This document shows positions 8,500-15,627 of a DNA stretch of 64,000 nucleotides, piece by piece. Below the pieces are notes generated by a model. The model was given only the letters and a program-made list of their open reading frames with translations, was not told where the DNA came from and searched no databases. Source of the stretch: Aquitalea denitrificans (lineage in GTDB: Bacteria; Pseudomonadota; Gammaproteobacteria; Burkholderiales; Chromobacteriaceae); assembly GCF_009856625.1 (NCBI RefSeq), contig NZ_CP047241.1, positions 124,001 to 188,000 of the forward strand. The letters run 5' to 3'. The position numbers were made by a program, and so were the translations under genes. Position 1 is the first letter of the stretch. Each line of letters opens with the position of its first letter.

Positions 8500-10713
8500 A
8501 TGCAATTCCACGCCAAACCGGCCGTCCTGGCCGTTACCCTTGCCCTGTCCGCCTTTCCCCGCATGGCACAGGCAGCCGACAGCAGCACCGAACTTGTACA
8601 ACTGCCGGAGGTGGTGGTCCACGGCACGCGGCCGGACAGCCAGGCCAATGGCAGCAGCCTCAGCCCGGGACAACTGGCCGCGCAAGCCGCCCGCAGCAGC
8701 GACAGCGCCCAGCTGCTGCAAGACATTCCCGGCCTCAATCTGCATGCCGCCGGTGGCTTCTCCAGCCTGCCGGTACTGCGCGGCCTGGCCGACGACCGCC
8801 TGCTGGTAAAGACCGATGGTGCCAGCCTGGTGGCTGCCTGCCCCAATCACATGAATTCACCGCTGTCGTATATGGATGCCAGCCAGGTGGACAGCGTGCA
8901 GGTATATAACGGTGCGGCTCCGGTCAGTGCTGGCGGCGACAATATCGGCGGGGTGATTGTGGCCAAATCCGCCGCCCCGCAATTTGCCGAGGCAGGCCAG
9001 ATATTGCAGACCGGCAACGTCGGCGCGTTCTACCGCAGCAATGGCGATGCCCGTGGTGCCAATGCCAGCGCCACGCTGGCTAACGACCATGTCAGCATCA
9101 ACTACACCGGCTCCACCGCCCGCAGCAACAACTACGACGCCGCCGCCGATTTCAAGAAATCCGGCCTCGCCGCCACGGGCCGCGCCTGGATGGATGGCAA
9201 AACAGTAGGCTCCACCGCCTACCAGACCGAAAACCACGAACTGGGCCTGGCCTGGCGCGACAACTACCAGCTGCTGGAAGCCAAAGTGGGCGTGCAACGC
9301 ACCCCGTACGAAGGCTTTGCCAACCAGCGCATGGACATGACCGACAACAGCAGCAACCAGCTGAACCTGCACTACAACGGCCAGTTTGCCTGGGGCGAGC
9401 TGGACGCCCGCCTGTACAGCCAGTATGTGCGTCACAGCATGGACTTTGGCGACGACAAGCAAACCAAGTACGGCAGCTATAATGGCATGCCGATGGACTC
9501 TGCCAGCCACACCCTGGGCGGCAGCCTTAGTGCCGAGCTGGCGCTCAACGCGCGCGACAAACTGAAACTGGGCAGCGAAATCCAGCGCTACAGCCTGAAC
9601 GACTGGTGGCCGGCAGCCGGTGCCACCGGCGGCATGGGCCCCAACACCTTCTGGAACATCAAGGACGGCAACCGCGACCGCGTGGACGCCTTTGCCGAAT
9701 GGCAGGCGGACTGGACAGCACAATGGCGCAGCATCATCGGCGCACGGCTAAGTCAGGTGAAAAGCAACACCGGCAGCGTAGCGGGCTACAACAACAACGC
9801 CTCCTACGCTACTGACGCCGCCAGCTTCAACGCACAAAACCACGCCCGTACCGACCTCAACCTCGACCTGTCCGCACTGGCCCGCTACACCCCGTCGGCA
9901 ACAGCGCAATACGAACTGGCCTACGCGCAGAAAACCCGCTCCCCCAATCTGTACGAGCGCTATACCTGGTCCAGCAACACCATGGCCGCAGTGATGAACA
10001 ACTTCGCCGGCGACGGCAACGGCTATGTCGGCAACGCCAACCTCAAGCCGGAAGTGGCCCACACCCTCAGCAGCAGCGCCAACTGGCACGCCGCTGATGG
10101 CGAAGCTTGGCAATTCAAGCTCAGCCCTTACTACAGCTATGTGGAAAACTACATCGACGCCCAGCGTTACGGCAGCGCCAACAACAACCAGACCACCACC
10201 ACCGGCTACGTGGTACTGCAATACGTCAACCAGAACGCCCAGCTATACGGCGTGGACGTCAGCGGCAAGCTGCAACTGGCCAAAACCACCGGTTTAGGCA
10301 GTTTCACTGCCACCGCCCAGCTCAGCTACACCCGTGGCGAAAACCTCACCACTGGCGACAATCTGTACAACATCATGCCGCTCAACGCCAAACTGGCGCT
10401 GGTAAACACGCTGGGGCAGTGGACCAGCACCGCAGAATGGCAGGCCGTCCGCGCCAAAACGGACGTCTCCGCCGTGCGCAACGAAGTCAAAACCCCCGGC
10501 TACAGCCTGTTCAACCTGCGCACCCGCTATGAAAACAAACGGTTCAGCGTGGACGTGGGCATCGACAACGTGTTCAACCGCTTCTACACCCTGCCGCTGG
10601 GCGGCGCCTACACCGGACAGGGCATGACCATGAGCCGCGCCGGCATCCCCTGGGGCGTAGGCGTGGCCGGCCCGGCCCGCTCGCTGTACACCGCTTTCAA
10701 CCTCAAGTTCTGA
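8500..10713 (+). CDS. TonB-dependent copper receptor (OprC/NosA family)
   Basis: A 737-residue outer-membrane receptor with a signal peptide (cleaved near residue 25, AQA), a plug domain from about residue 30 and a C-terminal beta-barrel ending in the aromatic YTAFNLKF. The plug carries a CxxxM motif (C114-PNH-M118) and the barrel an HxM motif (H312-S-M314). These are the copper ligands known from Pseudomonas OprC, so the cargo is probably copper rather than a siderophore (family knowledge plus motif inference). I chose the ATG at 8500 over the open start at 8455 because it begins a proper signal peptide and follows a GGGA-type ribosome-binding site. It is monocistronic with a strong terminator. 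The 276 bp upstream hold nothing else recognisable. Confidence 0.88.
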   Translation: MQFHAKPAVLAVTLALSAFPRMAQAADSSTELVQLPEVVVHGTRPDSQANGSSLSPGQLAAQAARSSDSAQLLQDIPGLNLHAAGGFSSLPVLRGLADDRLLVKTDGASLVAACPNHMNSPLSYMDASQVDSVQVYNGAAPVSAGGDNIGGVIVAKSAAPQFAEAGQILQTGNVGAFYRSNGDARGANASATLANDHVSINYTGSTARSNNYDAAADFKKSGLAATGRAWMDGKTVGSTAYQTENHELGLAWRDNYQLLEAKVGVQRTPYEGFANQRMDMTDNSSNQLNLHYNGQFAWGELDARLYSQYVRHSMDFGDDKQTKYGSYNGMPMDSASHTLGGSLSAELALNARDKLKLGSEIQRYSLNDWWPAAGATGGMGPNTFWNIKDGNRDRVDAFAEWQADWTAQWRSIIGARLSQVKSNTGSVAGYNNNASYATDAASFNAQNHARTDLNLDLSALARYTPSATAQYELAYAQKTRSPNLYERYTWSSNTMAAVMNNFAGDGNGYVGNANLKPEVAHTLSSSANWHAADGEAWQFKLSPYYSYVENYIDAQRYGSANNNQTTTTGYVVLQYVNQNAQLYGVDVSGKLQLAKTTGLGSFTATAQLSYTRGENLTTGDNLYNIMPLNAKLALVNTLGQWTSTAEWQAVRAKTDVSAVRNEVKTPGYSLFNLRTRYENKRFSVDVGIDNVFNRFYTLPLGGAYTGQGMTMSRAGIPWGVGVAGPARSLYTAFNLKF

Positions 10714-10750
10714 CCCCGCCTGAAACGTCCGCCGGATGGCGGCCACAACC

Positions 10751-10790
10751 AAACACCCCCGGCCATGCAGATGGAGCGGGGGTGTTTTGT
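10751..10790 (+). terminator. Rho-independent terminator of the copper receptor gene
   Basis: A perfect 10-bp stem (10751-10760 with 10778-10787) is followed by a T-rich tract. It marks the right edge of recognisable core DNA before the AT-rich accessory region. Confidence 0.85.
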
Positions 10791-10799
10791 TGTTGGATA

Positions 10800-10821
10800 G
10801 GGTCTCTATCGAAGTGTGGCT
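10800..10821 (+). repeat. Left copy of 22-bp direct repeat flanking accessory segment A
   Basis: These 22 bases match 14093-14114 at 21 of 22 positions, sharing the exact 16-mer CTATCGAAGTGTGGCT. The pair encloses 3.3 kb of foreign-looking DNA. The rest of the gene-free stretch 10822-11097 is AT-rich with no gene or motif I can support. Confidence 0.7.
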
Positions 10822-11097
10822 GGGAAGCCAATACAGGCGGTGTTCTTTGATTTGTGAAAAAAGGATCTATACACAGTCAATCAAGTCTGGTCCGAAATCT
10901 GAGCACCTGTATGGGGTCGTTCAAATTCGTTCACGTCCAAGTTATACCAATCCATGAACAGACTTAGTCCAGAAATCCGGTTTATTATTTACTAGAACTA
11001 GCTAACACATTTCTTGTATTTTCATCCAAGGTTATTGGAATGCAAAAATGCTAAAGACTAAACGGAAATGTTAGAATTTGCTCTAATTCTGTTGAGA

Positions 11098-11559
11098 TTA
11101 AAACGGTATTTCGTCATCCATATCCATTGCATTTCTATATTTTCTCATTCCGAATCCAATTGCTTGAATGATTGAAGATTCAGGATCGGAAAGAGCAGCA
11201 GCAAAAAATTCTTCAAGATCGGAGCGATTTGCCAATCTCTTTATTGGCGAAAAAGCCCCGGTTTGCTTTCTATAGCTACCCATGTCAATAGGGTAGCCTT
11301 TGGGATATATCATAAAATCCATAATTGTCATTACTTCAGCATCTGAATCCTCTGTGTCAGTATCAAAATATACTCGATATATATCGCCCTTCGGACTTTC
11401 AGTGAGTGGTCTAGTGTACATTGAGAAGCTGCGGGCAGATGTTTTCAAAACTGCTTCGTTAATTGATTCTACAACATTATTCAAGTCGTTTTTTGCGGTT
11501 TCAAAACCAGAGTTTATGTCTTGGAGTGTGGTTTGAATAATTTTTAAAAAATCAGTCAT
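11098..11559 (-). CDS. Hypothetical protein, partner of the EEP-family enzyme
   Basis: A 153-residue acidic protein of no family I recognise. The first ~45 residues look helical (SGFETAKNDLNNVVESINEAV). The middle looks alpha/beta (IYRVYFDTDTEDSDAEVMTIMDFMIYPKG), and the end is acidic (MDMDDEIPF). No signal peptide or membrane helix. The ATG at 11559 sits one base after the stop of the upstream EEP gene (TAA-A-ATG), so translation is probably coupled. The longer reading to 11625 would overlap that gene and is rejected. Base composition is clearly AT-rich compared with the flanking chromosome. An immunity, regulatory or accessory role for the enzyme is inference only. Confidence 0.75.
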   Translation of the reverse strand: MTDFLKIIQTTLQDINSGFETAKNDLNNVVESINEAVLKTSARSFSMYTRPLTESPKGDIYRVYFDTDTEDSDAEVMTIMDFMIYPKGYPIDMGSYRKQTGAFSPIKRLANRSDLEEFFAAALSDPESSIIQAIGFGMRKYRNAMDMDDEIPF

Positions 11560-11560
11560 T

Positions 11561-12574
11561 TTAATGTAACTCCATTTTAATTGTTGCAAATAGTGGGAGG
11601 TGATCTGATAGTCCTGAGTGTCCATCTTGGGTTATTGAGAATTTTTCAGGAACCCCGGATGGGATAAATTCAGGTAGTGCAATTATTGTCAATGAAGATT
11701 CATCAATAAATGGAGGGGTGGTGCCTAGAAGGCCCTGGCTAACTATTACATGGTCTAGGTTGTGCCAACTTTTCTTTTTCTTCCAGTAATATGTTCCTGC
11801 TGCATTTTTCATATTTCCTGAAGGTAGCAAAGGTGATAATTCTCCCAGCAACCTCCAAGAGCAATTGTACAAATGTACACGCTTTATATCCTTATCAGTC
11901 CAGTGCTTATCAAATGCTCTGGCTCGATGTCTATGGGTATTTAGATCACTCCAGACTGATTTTTCGAATGGCTCTTGATTGAAGTCACCTATTAAAATGG
12001 TACTTTTCTTTTTTTTGTTTTTTAAACTATCTGTGTTTAGAAAATCATATACATATTGTGACAAGTAATCGGCAATTCGCTCCCTGCACTTTTCTGAACC
12101 ATCTTCAAATTTGGCAGGCCAGTGACAAACTATGCATTGAATGATTGAGTTATTACTTGATATATTCAAAACGGCCATTGGCCTTGTGCTTTTGTGTGTA
12201 TATGGAACAACTATTGGAGGGGCCTCAGTTAATTCAACACCTTGTATTGTTTTTTTGTGCAGTATAGCTAGCTGTAATGATGGTGCCCCAGGTTTGACAT
12301 CGAGTGATATTAAATTATATTCAGGGAATAGCCTGTCTTTTAAATCGGATGCTGACTTTGCAGTTATTTCTCCAAGTGCAATAATTGTAGGTTTGCCATG
12401 TTCTGTTATGAATGCCCTTAATGCATTATCTATTGCGTTGCATTTTAATTGGTATTCTTTGTCCGAAGCAGGCCATCTCTGCCCATTGTTTTGGTTTCTC
12501 GTTGAATTGTCAAAATGATAAAAATCATAAACGTTCCACCAGAAGATTGATATGTCTTCAGTTGCTTTTTCCAT
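11561..12574 (-). CDS. Endonuclease/exonuclease/phosphatase (EEP) family protein
   Basis: A 337-residue protein with all EEP-fold signature motifs: N14 in WWNVYDF, E69 in ALGEI, H151 in CHWP, GDFN at 196-199 (IGDFNQEPF), HNLDH at 271-275 and SDH at 323-325. These coordinate the metal and phosphate in DNase I-like nucleases and phosphatases, so the enzyme is predicted active. There is no signal peptide, which favours a cytoplasmic nucleic-acid or phosphoester substrate. It is the first gene of a two-gene unit with the 153-residue partner. It lies in an AT-rich remnant element next to P4-like regulatory DNA, where satellites often carry anti-phage cargo (context inference). The ATG at 12574 has no strong ribosome-binding site. 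Confidence 0.85.
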   Translation of the reverse strand: MEKATEDISIFWWNVYDFYHFDNSTRNQNNGQRWPASDKEYQLKCNAIDNALRAFITEHGKPTIIALGEITAKSASDLKDRLFPEYNLISLDVKPGAPSLQLAILHKKTIQGVELTEAPPIVVPYTHKSTRPMAVLNISSNNSIIQCIVCHWPAKFEDGSEKCRERIADYLSQYVYDFLNTDSLKNKKKKSTILIGDFNQEPFEKSVWSDLNTHRHRARAFDKHWTDKDIKRVHLYNCSWRLLGELSPLLPSGNMKNAAGTYYWKKKKSWHNLDHVIVSQGLLGTTPPFIDESSLTIIALPEFIPSGVPEKFSITQDGHSGLSDHLPLFATIKMELH

Positions 12575-13004
12575 GCCAAATTTGTCGTGAGATATTAAAT
12601 ATCACAATGAAGGATTGTGAGTAATTTGAACGCGTAAAAAATTATCTACTGAATGAGTAATCTGGTTTTATATAAAAATAGTAATAGCTTTTCGCAACAT
12701 TGTACACAAGAGGGTCATAGTGGATTGTAAATGCAAATTTCATAATTTAGTTGAATATTTCTCACGTATGTAGCAAAACCCGCCGTCAATGCCACCAATA
12801 ACGCCATATGTTGTCTAAGTATTTGATTTATAAAATTTAAATTGTTGTCTGTTTTGCCAACTTTGCAGCCAACAGCTAACCTGAAACCGCCAACTGGGCG
12901 GGAGGGGTGGTTTTCAGACGCAACTACCGCCAACACAGCCAACACAGCCAACAAATAAATCTATATAAATCAAAAGGGTTACACAAGAGTTGCCGGTGTT
13001 GGCG
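12575..13004. other. Gene-free, partly decayed mobile-element DNA
   Basis: I see no supportable gene here. The first ~200 bases are very AT-rich and must hold the promoter of the EEP gene. On the plus strand, an open frame from about 12827 to a stop at 12956-12958 encodes a Pro/Thr/Asn-rich tail ending TANTANTANK. This resembles low-complexity tails of mobile-element proteins but has no start codon. Treat it as probable decay. Confidence 0.4.
12929..12953 (+). repeat. Short tandem repeat of the 9-mer GCCAACACA
   Basis: The 9-base unit GCCAACACA occurs 2.8 times in tandem, and further CCAAC motifs lie just upstream at 12857, 12869 and 12889. It could be iteron-like or simply a low-complexity coding tail. 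Confidence 0.6.
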
Positions 13005-13244
13005 TCAGCATTTCCTTACGTGAGAATTTCTACCCTCTTCTTCCTCCTCACCCTGCATGACTTGGTACAGATGCATGCGGTACACCTTGCCGACGCTTTT
13101 GCCGCCGTTCACCGTCCTGGTGCTGCGGCCTTTGGGGCGGTCCAATATTTCCGCTTGGTGCAGCACTTCGCAGGCTATCCGTGCCTCGTATCCGGCAATC
13201 GCTTCGGATTTGAAGGCACCCGGCACCACGATGAAGATGGGTTA
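13005..13244 (-). pseudogene. C-terminal fragment of a satellite/prophage primase-like protein
   Basis: The frame is closed by a stop at 13245-13247, leaving about 79 codons. The peptide (PGAFKSEAIAGYEA, then LDRPKGRSTRT and SVGKVYRMHLYQVM) follows the pattern of the extreme C-terminus of DUF927/Toprim-type primase-helicases of P4-like satellites and prophages. In those, a winged-helix-like end reads roughly 'PEaF..ev..Gfd....a..L...g.L....R.t......g....RvY'. The rest of the gene is missing. This is recognition of a pattern from memory and not an alignment, so another replication protein is possible. Position below an Ash-like region fits the usual P4 gene order. Confidence 0.4.
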
Positions 13245-13362
13245 TTACCGGGCAGAACGTCAGTTTGAAATTGGTGTGGGGATGCGAAACAGCACACAGC
13301 CCGCGCTGGGCGGGCTGTTGGTGGACGGCAGGGGGAGGCTTGCGTAAACGACGGGCAATAAA

Positions 13363-13382
13363 ACAGCGCCTTGCGGCGCTGT
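13363..13382 (-). terminator. Rho-independent terminator after the 55-residue gene
   Basis: An 8-bp stem (ACAGCGCC/GGCGCTGT, loop TTGC) is followed on the minus strand by a T-rich tract. The same hairpin core recurs at 14031-14048. Confidence 0.7.
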
Positions 13383-13389
13383 CTGTCTC

Positions 13390-13557
13390 TTACAGGAGTT
13401 GGCCGATATCAGTGCGGGCGAGGCTGATTTGCTGATGCAGCGCGGCGTGCTCCGGCAGGCTGGCCAGGGTTTGCAGGCGGCTGAGTTGGTCTTGAAAGGT
13501 GGCCAGGGCCAGATAGGCGGCCGGAGCAGCCTCGCTTTGCAGGGGCTGGGTATTCAT
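13390..13557 (-). CDS. Small 55-residue protein of the satellite immunity region
   Basis: A short gene supported by its signals: the ATG at 13557 follows a strong AAGGAGG ribosome-binding site, its start overlaps the stop of the upstream Ash-like frame by ATGA, and a terminator follows the stop. The product starts MNTQPLQSEAAPAAYLALA and is predicted mostly helical, with pairs of Leu and Gln suggesting a short coiled coil (FQDQLSRLQTLA). No family recognised. Small proteins in this place are usual in P4-like satellites; the function is unknown. Confidence 0.65.
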   Translation of the reverse strand: MNTQPLQSEAAPAAYLALATFQDQLSRLQTLASLPEHAALHQQISLARTDIGQLL

Positions 13558-13886
13558 GCGCCGGCCTCCTTGCTGAAGGATGGCAGGGCTGCAAGGGGAA
13601 AGAAAATCGCGGGGGGAGGGCGCAACAGGGCGCGGGAGATGCCAGGCATGGTATGCCTCCTTGACTGGGTTAGACCCGCCTCTCGTCGCCAAACGAGGGT
13701 GGCAGGCGCATGGCGAGGTTGGCGAACCGGCGTCAAGGAAACCGGCATACCCGAAGGTATCCCCACCACGGCCCGCCATAGAAAAAGGACGTACCAATGG
13801 TATGTAACGGACATAAAAATAGCCGCAGAGCGGCTGTCCGCCTTATCTGTCGGGTCGCCAAACCCGGTGCCGCTATTGAACAGCAC
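13554..13886 (-). CDS. Ash-like / Icd-like protein of P4-type satellites
   Basis: A 110-codon frame from a GTG at 13886, with an internal ATG in AAIFMSV. The central segment AIFMSVTYHWYVLFLWRAVV followed by GIPSGMPVSL matches the signature I recall for Ash-family / host-cell-division-inhibitor-like reading frames of P4-like prophages (Phage_ASH type). In P4 this region also produces the CI immunity RNA, so translation of the frame is not guaranteed. Its stop overlaps the next gene's ATG by four bases. The overlapping frame 13733-14008 ends in a similar sequence (GGPWWGYLRVCRFP), and I cannot tell which is used. Confidence 0.45.
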   Translation of the reverse strand: MLFNSGTGFGDPTDKADSRSAAIFMSVTYHWYVLFLWRAVVGIPSGMPVSLTPVRQPRHAPATLVWRREAGLTQSRRHTMPGISRALLRPPPAIFFPLAALPSFSKEAGA

Positions 13887-13914
13887 GCGGCAATTGTTGG
13901 TTGGCGGGGTTGGC
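13686..13914 (-). promoter_or_regulatory. Inverted GCCAA/TTGGC repeats, possible P4-like immunity RNA region
   Basis: Two inverted repeats lie here: TCGCCAA (13686-13692) with TTGGCGA (13719-13725), and GCCAAACCC (13857-13865) with GGGGTTGGC (13906-13914, 8 of 9 pairing). Complementary elements of this kind around an Ash-like frame are how P4-type satellites control immunity through a short structured RNA. That role here is inference. The promoter was not identified. Confidence 0.35.
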
Positions 13915-14030
13915 TTGTCAATACCGGGGACGGGTGTGGCACGGCCAAGCTGCGGGATGAGCCTGTCGGTTTGTGCTGCTTTGCGCTAGTGTCCCACCAG
14001 TGTTCCATGGCAGGTTTCAGGCAACAAAAA

Positions 14031-14050
14031 AGCGCCTTGCGGCGCTGTTT
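14031..14050 (+). terminator. Short bidirectional terminator-like hairpin
   Basis: A 6-bp stem (AGCGCC/GGCGCT, loop TTGC) is flanked by six A on the left and GTTTT on the right. It shares an 18-base core with the hairpin at 13365-13382. Confidence 0.5.
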
Positions 14051-14084
14051 TGATTCTTGCTGAAATCCTTATCTGGTAAGGATT

Positions 14085-14097
14085 TGGTGCCGGGGTC
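14085..14097 (+). repeat. Degenerate left attachment site (attL-like)
   Basis: TGGTGCCGGGGTC differs from the 3' end of tRNA-Leu (TGGTGCCCGGGGTC, 19848-19861) by one missing C. On the minus strand the adjoining bases also resemble a T-loop (TTCGA). With the integrase arm-like repeats just inside, this fits the left end of the 5.8-kb element, although an exact copy would be expected for a recent insertion. Confidence 0.5.
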
Positions 14098-14114
14098 ACT
14101 ATCGAAGTGTGGCT
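14093..14114 (+). repeat. Right copy of 22-bp direct repeat flanking segment A
   Basis: Matches 10800-10821 at 21 of 22 bases and overlaps the attL-like site. This suggests both are successive attachment-site junctions. Confidence 0.7.
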
Positions 14115-14159
14115 TGAAAACCACAGCCAACAATGGTTTTAGTTATTTTGATAACTTAT

Positions 14160-14179
14160 ATGCCCCCAAAAATGCCCCC
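14160..14179 (+). repeat. ATGCCCCC direct repeats, left integrase arm-like sites
   Basis: Two ATGCCCCC copies start 12 bases apart. The same octamer occurs three times plus once inverted next to the integrase gene at 19683-19732, with one pair there at the same 12-base spacing. Placement just inside both element ends suggests arm-type binding sites for the integrase. Confidence 0.55.
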
Positions 14180-14224
14180 AGGTGGGATAGCTTGAGTCAC
14201 TTCTTAAAGTGAAGGTCGGAGGCG

Positions 14225-14458
14225 CTACATCCAAGGCAGTGAATGAATGATCTTCTGTAGGTTCGAGCCGAGTGCCTTCACCCAGTCAGTCAGCTCCACC
14301 ACATCCAGCCTACGTTCAAAGTTCTCTATCTTTGCTATGTATGACTGGGGCTTTCCTAGTCTTTCTGCTAGTTGAACCTGTGTTATGCTCCCGTCCTTTC
14401 GAAGCTCGATGAGCTTCTCGATAAGGGAGCGGTAGCGCTCGTCATGGATGCTTTTCAT
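14225..14458 (-). CDS. XRE-family helix-turn-helix regulator
   Basis: A 77-residue protein that is almost entirely an HTH_3 domain: ITQVQLAERLGKPQSYIAKIE is the helix-turn-helix, followed by a helix with LTDWVKALGSNLQKII. Such small regulators usually bind operators of mobile elements as repressors, or act as antitoxins. No toxin-like gene sits beside it; the neighbour at 14562 diverges and is a lipoprotein. It is the outermost gene at the left end of the element and could control the divergent gene (inference). Three Lys/Ile-rich codons at the start and the AT-rich upstream gap fit element DNA. Confidence 0.8.
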   Translation of the reverse strand: MKSIHDERYRSLIEKLIELRKDGSITQVQLAERLGKPQSYIAKIENFERRLDVVELTDWVKALGSNLQKIIHSLPWM

Positions 14459-14561
14459 CCTCTGATGGCAACATGACTAAAAAAATATCCCAAATTAGGA
14501 TAATTTCTAGCGTTTTATTTTTCCTTAATTGCCCGCCGATAATTTATATGGAATATGTAAT

Positions 14562-15233
14562 ATGTTTAATAACAATAACAAATTTTTGTTAATCTACCTT
14601 GTTTTGATGCTTAGTGCGTGTGGTCAAAAATCTAATTCCGATGAGGTTGTTACTTCAAAAGAAGAACTAGATAAAATAAATGCGACAGTCGCAAAGGAAC
14701 TTAGCTTAGAGGAAAGAAAGAAAATTATTCTTGATGCGATGCAGATTTTTCATTCTAAGGGTAGTAAAGATAATAGCAACATAACGCATGATGCATTCAA
14801 AAAAGTAGCATATTATCACCCGGCTTTTCATTTCAGTGCGGATGAAGGTACGAGAGTTGAAGCGTATGTGGCCGTTCCTGATAATTACAAAAAGACACCG
14901 ATTGTTTTCATGGAATTTTGTTATCAAGGTCGATCAATATTAAACTTTAATAAGGTGAAAATATTGGCAGATGAAAAATTGATTTATGATCGAGAAATGC
15001 CTGACTCTGCATTGGATAGAACTGCTGGTTCAGGCTATTTTTTTGAAGTAGCCGAAGAGCCTTTAGATTATAAAGATTTCGATATGCTTAAGTCGATAAT
15101 TGATGCGAAGCATGTGCAAGTGAGATTGGAGGGAGCGCATGATTATGAAGATCACGAACTATCTGAAAAAGAGAAAAAGGCGCTTGGTCAGGTTCTAATT
15201 GCGCACGAACAACTGAAAAAACTTGATGGTTAG
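14562..15233 (+). CDS. Hypothetical lipoprotein on the element
   Basis: A 223-residue protein with a lipoprotein signal (LLIYLVLMLSAC, lipobox L-S-A-C), so it is probably anchored in a membrane. The mature part starts with a Glu/Lys-rich helix and has no domain I recognise. Cysteines are absent except the lipobox and one in MEFCYQG. I start it at the ATG at 14562 rather than the open TTG at 14529, because the signal peptide then begins correctly. Codons are strongly A/T-ending compared with the core genome, a sign of transfer. It diverges from the XRE regulator, which may control it. It has its own terminator. Confidence 0.7.
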   Translation: MFNNNNKFLLIYLVLMLSACGQKSNSDEVVTSKEELDKINATVAKELSLEERKKIILDAMQIFHSKGSKDNSNITHDAFKKVAYYHPAFHFSADEGTRVEAYVAVPDNYKKTPIVFMEFCYQGRSILNFNKVKILADEKLIYDREMPDSALDRTAGSGYFFEVAEEPLDYKDFDMLKSIIDAKHVQVRLEGAHDYEDHELSEKEKKALGQVLIAHEQLKKLDG

Positions 15234-15244
15234 GAAATGAACTA

Positions 15245-15267
15245 GCCCCCTTGGTAGGGGGCATTTT
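15245..15267 (+). terminator. Rho-independent terminator of the lipoprotein gene
   Basis: A 7-bp stem (GCCCCCT/AGGGGGC, loop TGGT) followed by ATTTTC. The convergent gene ending at 15269 is immediately adjacent. Confidence 0.75.
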
Positions 15268-15268
15268 C

Positions 15269-15601
15269 TCATTGAGAAAGAAATAAATTTTTTGTTGCTT
15301 TGTAAGAAATGCCAGCCATTGTTAATTTTTCATGGAGTGCTGAATTTTCAGCCTCTTCAGTGCCCAGAAAAACGTAAACCTTCGGGGTGGTGTTTTCTCT
15401 GTTACAAATATGATTAATAATTTCCTTTTCTAATGAATCTGCTTTGTTTCCTTGTATGTGGACAGTTCCTGTATTGTAAATATTAATTAATGAGCCGCCG
15501 CGCATTATTAGTTGAATTCCATTACTAAGATTTTTTCTTGAGAATATTTCAAGATTGTTTCTGTGTAATTCATTTTCTAGTTCTTCATTTTTCCATAGCA
15601 T
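15269..15601 (-). CDS. Hypothetical protein with TBP-like strand motif
   Basis: A 110-residue protein following a strong AAAGGAG ribosome-binding site, 26 bp after the stop of the Rep-like gene, so probably one operon. The segment IMRGGSLINIYNTGTVHIQG recalls the N-terminal TBP-like domain (beta strands reading 'nG..vnvY.tG.v.vQG') found on TIR-like nucleotide-binding proteins and other mobile-element effectors. The second half (PKVYVFLGTEEAENSALHEKL) could be a small alpha/beta unit. This likeness is from memory and weak. Function unknown. Confidence 0.6.
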   Translation of the reverse strand: MLWKNEELENELHRNNLEIFSRKNLSNGIQLIMRGGSLINIYNTGTVHIQGNKADSLEKEIINHICNRENTTPKVYVFLGTEEAENSALHEKLTMAGISYKATKNLFLSQ

Positions 15602-15627
15602 ATTACATACTCCTTTGTGTATATGTG

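Noticed and set aside
12929..12953. CRISPR-like array
   Set aside because: Fewer than three copies of a 9-base unit with no spacers; no cas genes in the window.
12715..12954. 79-codon minus-strand frame starting LAVLAVLAV
   Set aside because: Its beginning is only the translation of the 9-base tandem repeat; the remainder shows no domain.
13399..13989. 196-codon plus-strand frame in the Ash-like region
   Set aside because: No ribosome-binding site or domain; the minus strand has the ATGA overlap, Shine-Dalgarno and terminator.
14085..14140. A second tRNA gene at the left element boundary
   Set aside because: Only a 3'-end and T-loop resemblance is present; acceptor, D and anticodon arms are missing.
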